29,242 bases of DNA from JBHHXG01 sp046756985. GTDB taxonomy: Bacteria; Pseudomonadota; Zetaproteobacteria; Mariprofundales; Mariprofundaceae. The stretch's first letter is position 1. Each line of letters begins with the position of its first letter. Location: assembly GCA_046756985.1 (NCBI GenBank), contig JBHHXG010000016.1:1-29242 (forward strand). Reading direction: 5' to 3'. This document shows, piece after piece, positions 7,962-16,882 of this stretch. A program made the translations under genes and the position numbers. The notes beneath the pieces are model-generated. The model worked only from the letters and a program-made list of their open reading frames with translations. It ran no database searches and was not told where the DNA came from.

Positions 7962-9182
7962 TTAGCTGGACTTGCGATTCATCAGCGTTTTAATGGTGTC
8001 TTGGACCCGCTGCTTCTGATAGGCCTCAACAATCTTTCTGACTGTCGGATGGATATCTACAATCTCGTTAAAGTCAGCCCGTGTCAGCTCCATCAATTCA
8101 ACCCGACTGTCCGCGACCACAGTCGCAGTACGCGGTTTATCCGTCAGCAAGGCAACTTCGCCAAAAAAGCCGCCTTCACCCATCGTTCCCAGCGGGACCT
8201 GTTCATTCTGGTTTTGCATGTCACAGGTAAAAATCTTCACCTGTCCGGAGCGGATAAGATAAAATGTATCGCCCGGATCACCCTCTCTCACAATGGTCTC
8301 ACCCTTGTCAAAGGCCTTGAGTTGAAAGCGGTTTGCCAGCGCCAGCCTGGCATCTGGGTGAACACCTTCAAACACCGGGGTAATGGCCAGAATCCTTGCC
8401 AGCACCCGCGCCCGGTAGAAGTCTTCCACGGTTGACTGAATACCCGGGTATCTCTCAACCCAGTTGTCAAAGGTATTTCGGTCAATCATTAATACACTGC
8501 AATCGGTTTCGGCAATCGCTACATCGGCATGCTTGATACGTGACATAAACGCATGCTCCCCAAAAAAATCACCCTCGATCAGGTGTGAGAACACCCGACG
8601 TTTGCCTGAAGGGTCCTTAATTTCAAGGCGAACATTCCCCATGCCAATCAGATACAGATAACTGCCATGATCCCCTTCTTTATAGATATAGGAATCGGCG
8701 GCAACAACCTGCAGTTGCAGGGAATCCATGAATACCTCGAGTTCTTCCCCGGCAAGACCCGAAAGCAGGGGTGTGCGCTCAAAGCTGAGTTTGGCATGGT
8801 CCATTTTGCTGATGTCGGTAGTAACCACGCCATCCGTTGCAGAAATCGTACTGATCGCCCAGTCATCGCCGCGCTCGCTGGAAAGATCCTTCAGACGATC
8901 CTTGACCTGGGTTTGTTGCGGATCAAGCCGCAGAATAATCTTGTTGATAGCGATAGCCTGGACAATAAACCCCTGTTCGGCATAGGCATTGGCAATTTCA
9001 ATATAATCCTTGACTGCATTGTCCGTATCGCCCGTTTTCTCCCGCAGTTCAGCCAGCTTTACATGCATACGTATATCGTCCGGCTCTTCCTTGTGCAGTT
9101 CGACATAGCACTCCAGCGCCTTCTTGTATTTTCCATCCAGAAGGGCCTTTTTTGCCTTGTTACGTAATTGCGCGATCGACAT
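7962..9182 (-). CDS. TPR protein with two cyclic-nucleotide-binding domains
   Basis: 406 residues, no signal peptide, probably cytoplasmic. Residues about 5-90 form TPR-like helical pairs (ALLDGKYKKALECYVELH, then ADNA/DNAVKDYIEIANAY-type repeats). Two CNB (CAP-ED) domains follow at about 136-245 and 268-380. The phosphate-binding cassette of the second is canonical (FFGEVALLTDKPRTATV, with Arg351). That of the first is degenerate (FFGEHAFMSRIKHADV), with His218 where the phosphate-contacting Arg is expected. There is no helix-turn-helix, kinase or cyclase domain, so it looks like a sensor or adaptor rather than a CRP-type regulator. It lies between the Lol permease (18-base gap) and lolD (14-base gap), so it is in the same operon. 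Its function is not known to me. Confidence 0.85.
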   Translation of the reverse strand: MSIAQLRNKAKKALLDGKYKKALECYVELHKEEPDDIRMHVKLAELREKTGDTDNAVKDYIEIANAYAEQGFIVQAIAINKIILRLDPQQTQVKDRLKDLSSERGDDWAISTISATDGVVTTDISKMDHAKLSFERTPLLSGLAGEELEVFMDSLQLQVVAADSYIYKEGDHGSYLYLIGMGNVRLEIKDPSGKRRVFSHLIEGDFFGEHAFMSRIKHADVAIAETDCSVLMIDRNTFDNWVERYPGIQSTVEDFYRARVLARILAITPVFEGVHPDARLALANRFQLKAFDKGETIVREGDPGDTFYLIRSGQVKIFTCDMQNQNEQVPLGTMGEGGFFGEVALLTDKPRTATVVADSRVELMELTRADFNEIVDIHPTVRKIVEAYQKQRVQDTIKTLMNRKSS

Positions 9183-9200
9183 ATTCTCTCTTTGAATCCT

Positions 9201-10439
9201 CTACTCGTATTTAAGCGCATCAGCAGGTGGAATGCCCGCTGCCCGCCAAGCAGGATAAAATGTTGCCGCAACACCCATCAACAGGCTTACCATAACGATC
9301 AGGGCAACAGTAATGGGATCTACGACAGATGGTACGTGATCGATATAATACACGTCGCCGGACAGGAATGTCACGCCCGTAAGCGTTTCAATCCATGCCA
9401 GCAGGGCATCCAGCTTCCATGCTAGCAGCAGGCCGAACAGGCTGCCAAAGAGAGTCCCCAGCCCGCTCAACATACCTCCCATCAGCAGAAACACCCGCAT
9501 CACCGAAGCATGGGTTGCGCCAACTGTCTTTAAAATAGCAATTTCCTTGCGGCGCTCCATGACCACCATGACAAGCGAAGCAACCATATTAAATACTGCC
9601 ACCAACACAATCAGCGAAAGAATTACGCCCATCACAACCCGCTCGGTTTTCAATGCCTGAAAAAATGACCGGTGTCGCTGCTGCCAGTCGCTAACCCATG
9701 CTTGCGCCGGCATTTGTACACGGGCTATCATGGCCACCTCAGCCGCCCTGTCCCGATCTTCCAGGAACAGCTCGATGCCCGTTACCCGATCTCCGAGCCG
9801 GTTCAGTCTCTGTACAGCCAGAAGCGGTGTAACGACCATGCCGACATCGTATTCATAGAATCCGGAGTCAAAAATCCCGACAACGGTGAATGCCCGCATA
9901 CGCGGTGCTGCACCGGATGGGCTGATGCCACCTGATGGCGAGACAAGCCGGACATGGTCCCCCACAACAAGGGCCAGTTTTCTTGCCAGATCTTTTCCTA
10001 TGACAAGCTGAAAAGGAGAAACCTGCTGATCAAGAAATCTCCCTTTCGTGACATGTGCGGCAATGGCATCGCCACGCGCAACATCCACGCCCTTTAATAT
10101 TGCCCCCGTCGCCCGGGAACCGTGCGACAGTAACACCTGTGAAGAAATATAGGGTGCTGCCTGGGTAACACCGGGAAGGGTCTCCGCCTGCGCCAACCAG
10201 TCCTGCCAGTCCACCAGCGTTTCTTCAGAACTCTGAATATCCACATGTGAAGAAAAACCGAGGATTTTATCCTTGAGTTCGGCATCAAAGCCATACATGA
10301 CGGACAGGACAACAATCAGTGCCGCGACACCAATGGCTACTCCAGCGGCAGAACTCCAGCTGATCAGCGAAACAAAACGCTCATCCCTGCGTGAACGCAA
10401 ATAGCGTTTGGCCAGCATCCATTCATAGGGCCTAAGCAT
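9201..10439 (-). CDS. lolC: Lipoprotein-releasing system permease (LolC/LolE/LolF type)
   Basis: 412 residues from the ATG at 10439; an in-frame GTG at 10457 has a better-placed AGGTGG and would add six. The family start WMLAKRYLRSRRDERFVSLI leads into transmembrane helix 1. A large periplasmic domain follows, then three more helices near the C-terminus including a VFNMVASLVMVVMERRKEIAILK coupling region, ending PPADALKYE. This is the MacB/FtsX fold of LolC and LolE. Only one permease gene is present with lolD, so the transporter may be a homodimer (LolF-like) unless a second permease lies elsewhere. It is encoded 126 bases after the ion-transporter gene. Confidence 0.92.
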   Translation of the reverse strand: MLRPYEWMLAKRYLRSRRDERFVSLISWSSAAGVAIGVAALIVVLSVMYGFDAELKDKILGFSSHVDIQSSEETLVDWQDWLAQAETLPGVTQAAPYISSQVLLSHGSRATGAILKGVDVARGDAIAAHVTKGRFLDQQVSPFQLVIGKDLARKLALVVGDHVRLVSPSGGISPSGAAPRMRAFTVVGIFDSGFYEYDVGMVVTPLLAVQRLNRLGDRVTGIELFLEDRDRAAEVAMIARVQMPAQAWVSDWQQRHRSFFQALKTERVVMGVILSLIVLVAVFNMVASLVMVVMERRKEIAILKTVGATHASVMRVFLLMGGMLSGLGTLFGSLFGLLLAWKLDALLAWIETLTGVTFLSGDVYYIDHVPSVVDPITVALIVMVSLLMGVAATFYPAWRAAGIPPADALKYE

Positions 10440-10565
10440 GCAAACTTTCACCGACACTCATTCACCACCTCACACCGCCCGAATACGCTGCCATGCTGCG
10501 CATCCGGTAGCAGTTGTGCAAACAGAGTCCATTGCAACCCTGCCAGAGGCACAAGCGTAGCCGAA

Positions 10566-11912
10566 TCAGTTTAAATAACGGAAATACAAATACAAATGTG
10601 CGATTACAATGGACACGAGCATCAGTCCGAAGGCATGTTTCGTAAATTGCATAAAGCCGATAGGGTGGCCTGCCCGTTGGGCAAAACCGGCTACAATTAA
10701 ATTGGCTGAAGCGCCGATTAGCGAGCCATTCCCGCCCAGACATGCCCCCAACGCCAGCGCCCACCACAGTGGCATCAGCGCCGACTCACCGCCAAACGTC
10801 GGTGCCATATTTTCAATAAGCGGAATCATTGTGGCCACAAACGGAATATTGTCGATCAATGCAGATGCTATGGCCGAAATCCACAGGATGGCGCCGGCAG
10901 TGGCATTAAAGTCACCGCCGGTCATATCCAGCGTCTTTTCAGCAAGCCAGGCGATGGCGCCGGTATGTTCCACACCGGTCACAACAATAAACAGGCCGAC
11001 AAAGAAAAAGATCGTCGTCCACTCCACCTCGGCCATGATACGTTCATAGGCCCTGTCTTTATCATGCAGATCATCTCCCCAGCTTTGTAACAGCAGGAGC
11101 ATCGCCGCGCCGAACATGGCAATTGTCGCAGGCTCCAGATGAAAGCTGTGCGCTACGGTAAAGCCGCTAATCACAAGGAAAAGTACGATTAGGCTCTTCT
11201 TCAATAGAGGAACATCTCTGATGGCCTCTATTTCATTGAACTGCATGACCAGCGCCTGCTTCTCTTCACTGGCTTTCAGATCGCGGCCGAACATGACCCA
11301 GATCAGGCCAAGCGTCACAAGGAAGATCACAGGCGTAATCGGCGTCAGATGTGCCAGAAAATCATAAAAGCTCAGGCCTGCCTGCGAACCGATCATGATA
11401 TTGGGCGGATCACCGATCAGTGTGGCCGTACCGCCGATGTTGGAAGCCAGAATCTCGGCAAACAGATATGGATACGGCCTGACGCCAAGCGCATCGGTGA
11501 TCAGCAGGGTTACCGGGGCAATCAGCAGTACGGTCGTGACATTATCTAGAAAGGCTGAAAATACTGCCGTAACCACTGCCAGCATGACCAGCACGCCCCA
11601 CGGCTCCCCCTTTACCAGCTTGGCAGATCGGATGGCGACGTACTGGAACATACCTGTCTTCTGACTGATGGCAACGATCACCATCATGCCGGTCAATAGG
11701 CCAATCGTATTGAAATCAATGCCGGCAACCGCCTGTTGTTGCGTAATGACGCCACAAAGAATCATCAGCCCCGCGCCAAGCAAAGAAAGTACGGCGCGAT
11801 TGAATTTCTCCAGCATAATGGTGGCATACACCACCAGTAGCAGCGTCACTGCCACCCACAGCGGCTCCAGCCCGAAAATCACTGTAGTATGCTGCATTGC
11901 TTCGCTAGGCAT
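10566..11912 (-). CDS. ArsB/NhaD-superfamily ion transporter
   Basis: 448 residues from the ATG at 11912; another ATG at 11897 is possible. A polytopic inner-membrane protein with roughly 11-12 hydrophobic helices. Family motifs are visible: FLDNVTTVLLIAPV, NIGGTATLIGDPPNIMIGS (the GDPPN motif of the ArsB/NhaD/SLC13 group), SALIDNIPFVATMIP and GGNGSLIGASANLI, i.e. two inverted halves. Members exchange Na+ for H+ or export arsenite; the substrate cannot be fixed from sequence. No arsR or arsC lies nearby, so an antiporter role is a little more likely. The start overlaps the end of the CBS-pair gene by 8 bases, suggesting co-translation and a functional link. Confidence 0.88.
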   Translation of the reverse strand: MPSEAMQHTTVIFGLEPLWVAVTLLLVVYATIMLEKFNRAVLSLLGAGLMILCGVITQQQAVAGIDFNTIGLLTGMMVIVAISQKTGMFQYVAIRSAKLVKGEPWGVLVMLAVVTAVFSAFLDNVTTVLLIAPVTLLITDALGVRPYPYLFAEILASNIGGTATLIGDPPNIMIGSQAGLSFYDFLAHLTPITPVIFLVTLGLIWVMFGRDLKASEEKQALVMQFNEIEAIRDVPLLKKSLIVLFLVISGFTVAHSFHLEPATIAMFGAAMLLLLQSWGDDLHDKDRAYERIMAEVEWTTIFFFVGLFIVVTGVEHTGAIAWLAEKTLDMTGGDFNATAGAILWISAIASALIDNIPFVATMIPLIENMAPTFGGESALMPLWWALALGACLGGNGSLIGASANLIVAGFAQRAGHPIGFMQFTKHAFGLMLVSIVIAHLYLYFRYLN

Positions 11913-12378
11913 CAAAAGACTTTGCCGTCACTGTAGAATGCAAGCGATCCAGAATATCGCCGGAGGAGACGATCCCCATCAGCTTGAAAGATTCATCCAC
12001 AACAAACGCATATTCCCATTTCTCGTGTGCAGCCAGGTTCGATGCCGTAGACAACAGTGATTCATGCTCATTGACCAATAGAGGGTCACTGTCCATCACC
12101 TCACTGACCGGCCTGTTCATGATTTCAGAGTAATGCTTCTGTAGCATGCCAATGTCCGGCGCAAAGGGGATGGATGTCATCTCGCCACTGATAATATATT
12201 CAGGAACAACATGCCTCAGCATGGATTTGGTCGAAAAAACACCACATATTTTACCTTCTGAATCGATAACTGGAAGAATGCGTAGCTTGCTCTTGCGCAT
12301 CAGGCTTACCGCCTCACCCACTGTCTGTTCCGGGCTAACCGTTACCAGCGTTTTTATCATGATCGTGTTGACATACAT
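11905..12378 (-). CDS. CBS-pair domain protein
   Basis: 157 residues made of little more than two CBS motifs: about 1-62 (VGEAVSLMRKSKLRILPVID then GVFSTKSML) and about 86-150 (the SEVMDSDPLLVNEHESLL region then GIVSSGDIL). CBS pairs bind adenine nucleotides (AMP, ATP, SAM) and act as regulatory modules. AGGGGG lies 6 bases before the ATG, a strong ribosome site. The gene overlaps the transporter gene by 8 bases, so the likely role is regulating that transporter in response to adenylate charge; this is inference. It begins 40 bases after the lysS stop. Confidence 0.88.
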   Translation of the reverse strand: MYVNTIMIKTLVTVSPEQTVGEAVSLMRKSKLRILPVIDSEGKICGVFSTKSMLRHVVPEYIISGEMTSIPFAPDIGMLQKHYSEIMNRPVSEVMDSDPLLVNEHESLLSTASNLAAHEKWEYAFVVDESFKLMGIVSSGDILDRLHSTVTAKSFDA

Positions 12379-12418
12379 GGTAGCCCCCTAAAAAAAAGCC
12401 TGTATGATGCGAAACCGG

Positions 12419-13912
12419 TCAGGACTCGGGACGCATATGAGGAAACAGTAGCACATCCCGGATCGAATGCTGATCTGTCAGCATCATGATCAGGCGGTCA
12501 ATACCTACCCCGACACCGGCAGCAGGCGTCATGCCATATTCCAGCGCCCGCAGATAATCGTCATCCAGTGGCGGTGCCTCCAGATCGCCAGCCTGCTTGG
12601 CCCTGGCCTGTTCGACAAAACGGCCCCGTTGATCATCCGGGTCATTCAATTCCGAGAAGCCATTGGCGATTTCCTTGCCAGCCACCAGCAATTCGAAGCG
12701 GTCGGTCACAGTCGGATCTTCGGCATTGCGGCGCGCCAGTGGAGAAACATCAACCGGATAATGGGTAACAAAGGTCGGCTGTTGCAGTTTTGTCTCGACC
12801 AGCTGCTCGAACAGGGCTACCAGATAATGGCCCGCTTGCCAGGTAATTAGCGGCTTGAAATCCGGAATTTCCTGCAAGCAGACCGTAGCCAGCAACCCCT
12901 TGTCATTGGCATGACCGCGCAGGTCAGGGCGCTTTTCAAACACGGCTTCATCCAACCGAATCCGTTTAAAAGGCTGGTCCAGCGCAATCTTCTCGCCATC
13001 CCACTCAATCTCTGCCTTGCCAAGGCCCTGTGCGACATCCCGGATCAGCGACTCGGTGGTATCCATCGCATCTTCAAAGTTGGCGTAGGCCTGATAAAAC
13101 TCGACCATAGTGAATTCCGGGTTGTGAGTTGCATCCAGTCCTTCATTACGGAAATTGCGATTGATCTCATAGACGCGCTCAAAGCCGCCAACCAGCAGCC
13201 GCTTCAGATACAGCTCCGGTGCAATGCGCAGAAAAAGCTCCATATCCAGTGCATTGTGATGCGTCACAAAAGGCCTGGCGGCAGCACCGCCCGGTTTGGC
13301 CTGCAGCATCGGCGTTTCCACTTCCATGAAGCCCTTGTCTTCCAAGCTCTGGCGCAGCAATGAGATAACCTTTGAACGGGTCCGGAATACTTCCTTGGAC
13401 TTCGGTGTTACCAGCAGATCGACATAACGCTGCCGATAACGAATCTCCTTGTCACTCAGGCCATGCCATTTCTCCGGCAGAGGGCGAAGGCACTTGGACA
13501 CCAGCTCGATATGGGAGGTTCTAACCGATAACTCACCGGTTCGGGTACGGAAAAGTATGCCCTCTGCACCGACAATATCACCGAGATCCCACTTTTTGGT
13601 CGGGTTGTAGACATCCGCGCCCAGCACGTCGCGGTTCAGAAAAAGCTGAATGCGTCCATCCTGATCCTGAATATGAACAAAGCTGGATTTACCCATGACC
13701 CGGTGCGCCATGACACGTCCGGCCACCCGGACCGTGACCGCGTCGCTGTCCAACTGATCTGTATCGTGATTGCCATACTGCTCGAGTATCTCGCTACTAC
13801 AGGTATCCGGCCGCCATGTGTTCGGATAAGCGAAACCATCGCTGCGCAGACCGACAAGTTTTTCACGCCGGACCCTGATTTGTTCACTCTGCTCCGGATC
13901 TGTCTCAGTCAT
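12419..13912 (-). CDS. lysS: Lysyl-tRNA synthetase (class II)
   Basis: 497 residues, usual length. It charges tRNA-Lys with lysine. An N-terminal OB-fold anticodon-binding domain (VRVAGRVMAHRVMGKSSFVH) is followed by a class II core. Motif 1 is in the KVISLLRQSLEDKGFMEVET region, motif 2 is FRNEGLDATHNPEFTMVEFY, and motif 3 is GVGVGIDRLIMMLT near the C-terminus. No ribosome site is obvious; ndk ends 12 bases upstream, so translation may depend on ndk. In some proteobacteria lysS directly precedes lolC-lolD; here two other genes stand between. Confidence 0.98.
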   Translation of the reverse strand: MTETDPEQSEQIRVRREKLVGLRSDGFAYPNTWRPDTCSSEILEQYGNHDTDQLDSDAVTVRVAGRVMAHRVMGKSSFVHIQDQDGRIQLFLNRDVLGADVYNPTKKWDLGDIVGAEGILFRTRTGELSVRTSHIELVSKCLRPLPEKWHGLSDKEIRYRQRYVDLLVTPKSKEVFRTRSKVISLLRQSLEDKGFMEVETPMLQAKPGGAAARPFVTHHNALDMELFLRIAPELYLKRLLVGGFERVYEINRNFRNEGLDATHNPEFTMVEFYQAYANFEDAMDTTESLIRDVAQGLGKAEIEWDGEKIALDQPFKRIRLDEAVFEKRPDLRGHANDKGLLATVCLQEIPDFKPLITWQAGHYLVALFEQLVETKLQQPTFVTHYPVDVSPLARRNAEDPTVTDRFELLVAGKEIANGFSELNDPDDQRGRFVEQARAKQAGDLEAPPLDDDYLRALEYGMTPAAGVGVGIDRLIMMLTDQHSIRDVLLFPHMRPES

Positions 13913-13924
13913 AAAATGCCAGAA

Positions 13925-14353
13925 TCAGAGGCGGCTGTGCAGGTCCACATCCCCAAAAAAGAAAGCGAGCTCAATAGCTGCATTCTCCTCGGAATCGGAG
14001 CCATGTACGGCATTGGCATCAATCGAATCGGCATGGTCGGCACGAATCGTGCCAGCCTCTGCTTCTTTGGGGTTCGTGGCTCCCATCAACTGGCGATTCA
14101 GGTTCACGGCATTCTTGCCCTCCAGCACCATGACCAGTACCGGGCCGGAACTCATAAATGTGCACAAGTCTTTATAAAACGGTCTGTCTTTATGCACCGC
14201 ATAGAATCGGCCGGCTTCTTTCGCCGTCAGATGCAGCATGCGCATTGCAATCACGGACAAGCCGTTTTCCTCAAAACGACGGACAATATCCCCGATGACG
14301 TTTTTAGCGACAGCATCCGGCTTGATAATGGAAAGCGTACGTTGAATTGCCAT
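13925..14353 (-). CDS. ndk: Nucleoside diphosphate kinase
   Basis: 142 residues. It transfers the gamma phosphate of ATP to nucleoside diphosphates through a phosphohistidine. The start MAIQRTLSIIKPDAV contains Lys11, and the active-site His117 is in NAVHGSDS. All expected family motifs are present. GAGGGG lies about 8 bases upstream of the ATG. A perfect hairpin at 14400-14418 lies in the 83-base leader between mnmA and ndk. Confidence 0.98.
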   Translation of the reverse strand: MAIQRTLSIIKPDAVAKNVIGDIVRRFEENGLSVIAMRMLHLTAKEAGRFYAVHKDRPFYKDLCTFMSSGPVLVMVLEGKNAVNLNRQLMGATNPKEAEAGTIRADHADSIDANAVHGSDSEENAAIELAFFFGDVDLHSRL

Positions 14354-14399
14354 TTGAATAGTCCCCTCATGTCTTTGTAATCATCAGCTTAATGAGAGG

Positions 14400-14418
14400 C
14401 GGCAGTCTAGTCCTGCCG
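14400..14418. other. Perfect hairpin in the mnmA-ndk gap
   Basis: CGGCAG at 14400-14405 pairs with CTGCCG at 14413-14418 around a 7-base loop. It lies about 20 bases after the mnmA stop. There is no T-tract after it on the minus strand, so it is not a standard intrinsic terminator. It may be a pause site, an RNA-stabilising stem or part of the ndk leader. Confidence 0.4.
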
Positions 14419-14436
14419 GGTCAGACTTCAAGCACC

Positions 14437-15561
14437 TCAATATGCGCTGGAGCTGGCCTGCACAATTCCGCCACCGAGCAACTCATCGCCGGCGTAAAAG
14501 GCTGCTACCTGCCCCGGCGCTGTGGGTTTCTGGAGCGTATCAAACGTGGCGTGCACATCACTGTTCATATTCAGCGAACATGATGCAGGCTGCATCTGAT
14601 AACGCACCTTGGCCGTAATTGCCTCTCCTGCCTCAGGTTTGCGTATCCAGGCCATTTCACCTACATCCACCTCGTTGATCATCGCATCCTCAGGTGGCGC
14701 GACAACGACACGCGCTGTATTGCCATCCAGGGCCACAACATGCCATGGCCCGCCGGAAAGATTCAACCCCTTGCGCTGTCCCAGCGTGTAATGGGCAATG
14801 CCTTCATGCCGACCGAGAATGGTGCCCCCCTCGTCCATAATATCTCCCGCCCTGAAACCGGCTTTTGCTCCCTCCCGCTTAAGAAAGGCAATGCGGTCGC
14901 CCGCCGGGATAAAACAGATGTCCTGGCTTTCATGTTTGCCGGCCGTGAGCAGATTGAAATGCTCGGCAAGCAGGCGCGTGCCATCCTTCTGCAAATGTCC
15001 GACCGGAAACAGAATACGTTCCACCTGCTCGCGGCGGGTTGTGGCCAGAAAATAACTCTGATCCTTTTTTTCATCACTGCCCTTGTAGATGCGCACGCCA
15101 AGCTCGTCATCGCGGCGCTGCACATAGTGGCCTGTGGCTATAAATTCGGCCTCCAGTTTGTCAGCCGCCTCCAGCAAAGCGCCGAATTTTACAAAGCGGT
15201 TACAACGCTCACACGGATTCGGCGTACGCCCGGATTCATAATCGTCAATAAACGGTTCGATTACGTCGCGGCGAAATGCATCTCGCATATCCATCGCGTA
15301 AAACGGTATGCCAATCTGATCTGCCACGCGCCGCGCATCATAGGAATCTTCCAGCGAACAGCAGGAACCATGACCCGATACTTCATCCCGTGAATAGTCC
15401 CAAACGTTGAGAAACACGCCCAGCACATCCGCACCGGCCCCTTTCAGCAGCGCCGCCATCACCGATGAATCGACACCGCCGCTCATGGCAGCAATGATGC
15501 GCACACCTTTCAGATGTGACAGATCAGGAATCAATCCCTTGATATTAACCAAACCGGACAT
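14437..15561 (-). CDS. mnmA: tRNA-specific 2-thiouridylase MnmA
   Basis: 374 residues. It thiolates U34 of tRNA-Lys, -Glu and -Gln using ATP and sulfur relayed from IscS. PP-loop SGGVDSS is at 27-33. The two catalytic cysteines are present: Cys117 in NPCERCN and Cys216 in ESQDICF. GHYVQRR and YTLGQRKGL are further family motifs. The ATG at 15561 gives a short extra N-terminus before the PP-loop; this may be natural. The gene lies 57 bases after rsmB. Confidence 0.97.
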   Translation of the reverse strand: MSGLVNIKGLIPDLSHLKGVRIIAAMSGGVDSSVMAALLKGAGADVLGVFLNVWDYSRDEVSGHGSCCSLEDSYDARRVADQIGIPFYAMDMRDAFRRDVIEPFIDDYESGRTPNPCERCNRFVKFGALLEAADKLEAEFIATGHYVQRRDDELGVRIYKGSDEKKDQSYFLATTRREQVERILFPVGHLQKDGTRLLAEHFNLLTAGKHESQDICFIPAGDRIAFLKREGAKAGFRAGDIMDEGGTILGRHEGIAHYTLGQRKGLNLSGGPWHVVALDGNTARVVVAPPEDAMINEVDVGEMAWIRKPEAGEAITAKVRYQMQPASCSLNMNSDVHATFDTLQKPTAPGQVAAFYAGDELLGGGIVQASSSAY

Positions 15562-15618
15562 CAGCGAATTCTAATCAGATAGCAGATATTTTCCACAGGA
15601 GGCAAGGAATACAATCGA

Positions 15619-16833
15619 TTATGGCTTGTGCAGTTTTGCCATAAAGAAGCCGTCATGCGTTTCACCTGGATAAAGCCGCTGCATGGCTTGCAGCTCGGGA
15701 AAACCTTCTACCACCTGCTCATTTTCTTCGGGGTGAATGGAGCAAACGGCATAAACAAGCCATCCTCCGGGTTTAAGTACCCGAAGCGCTTCAGCAAGCA
15801 TCGTTTTCTGCAAAGCCGAATGACGATCCACATCTTCCTTGTCATGCAGAAACCTGGCGTCAGGATGACGGCGCAGTACGCCCGATGCGGAACAGGGCGC
15901 ATCCAGCAAAATCCCATCCACTGAAGCATCCGGTATGGGCAACTTCATCCCGTCCGCCTGTAACAGATGTACATTCTGGCAACGCAAACGATCAAGGTTC
16001 TCTGCCAGCTTCGGAATCCGCTTCGCATTGATCTCCACCGCAACAATGCGGGCATCCGGGAAGCGATGTGACAACACTGCTGTCTTGCCACCGGGAGCGG
16101 CACAGATATCCAAAAGCATGCTATCCGGCTTCGGCACACCCAAAGCCGTCACCACTGTCTGTGCCGCCTGATCCATAACCGTAAACGCGCCCACGCCAAA
16201 CCCCGGCAGCGCAGCCACATCCGTCCCTCCAGGCAACAGTACGGCATAAGGGGATAATTCACCTGCGGTTGCTCCGATGCCAGCCTCCCGCATCTTGGCC
16301 ATCCACGCATCACGACCTTCAAACACAGCAACACATAATGGCGGCGGAGTTCTGAATGCCTGACAAAACCGCTGCACGATATCCGCACCGAATGCATCCC
16401 GCCATGATGCATAGAGCCACCTGGGCAATTCAGCCCGCTGGTGGGGTTTCAGTTTGGCGGGAGATTCACTTGCTGAAACCTTGCGAAGTACGGCATTGAC
16501 CATGCCCGATGCTTTCGCATCTCTTGATTTTACAGCTGCGACGGTCTCCCCCACCGCCGCATGTACCGGCACACGCATGTGACGAATCTGATAAGTCCCG
16601 GCAAAAAGAGCCAGACGGGGGAACTCATCCGGTTTCTGTTTAAGGTAGCGGGAAAAATCGGCTTCCAGTGAGAAATAGCGGCGCAGCACCCCGTAAACCA
16701 GCTCATGCAGAAAGCGACGATCGCGTGGGTCCAGCACGGCTTTCGAAACAGATGCATCAAACAGCTGATCGGCCTTCTGCCGGTGATTCAATACCATATC
16801 GAGAATCTCGACAGCCTGCTTGCGCACATTCAT
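15619..16833 (-). CDS. rsmB: 16S rRNA (cytosine-5) methyltransferase RsmB
   Basis: 404 residues. It methylates C967 of 16S rRNA from SAM. The N-terminal NusB-like RNA-binding domain (about 1-130: RKQAVEILDMVL, DRRFLHELVYGVLRR, VNAVLRK) is followed by the Rossmann domain with LLDICAAPGGKT (241-251). The two RCMT cysteines are Cys314 (DAPCSASG) and catalytic Cys364 (YAVCSIHPEEN). The NusB domain together with the def-fmt neighbourhood identifies RsmB rather than RsmF. It is somewhat shorter than E. coli RsmB (429). It lies 49 bases after the CREST gene, with no clear ribosome site. Confidence 0.94.
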   Translation of the reverse strand: MNVRKQAVEILDMVLNHRQKADQLFDASVSKAVLDPRDRRFLHELVYGVLRRYFSLEADFSRYLKQKPDEFPRLALFAGTYQIRHMRVPVHAAVGETVAAVKSRDAKASGMVNAVLRKVSASESPAKLKPHQRAELPRWLYASWRDAFGADIVQRFCQAFRTPPPLCVAVFEGRDAWMAKMREAGIGATAGELSPYAVLLPGGTDVAALPGFGVGAFTVMDQAAQTVVTALGVPKPDSMLLDICAAPGGKTAVLSHRFPDARIVAVEINAKRIPKLAENLDRLRCQNVHLLQADGMKLPIPDASVDGILLDAPCSASGVLRRHPDARFLHDKEDVDRHSALQKTMLAEALRVLKPGGWLVYAVCSIHPEENEQVVEGFPELQAMQRLYPGETHDGFFMAKLHKP

Positions 16834-16882
16834 GCGCGAACGCTACACACGCCAGGATGCTTGTGCAGCAATGACAGGAAAG

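Noticed and set aside
12383..12400. T8 tract between lysS and the CBS gene as an intrinsic terminator
   Set aside because: No stable GC-rich stem lies directly before the T-run on the minus strand; only a 4-base pairing with a long loop can be drawn.
13673..14380. Plus-strand frame of 235 codons opposite ndk and lysS
   Set aside because: Antisense to two essential enzymes; no recognisable family.
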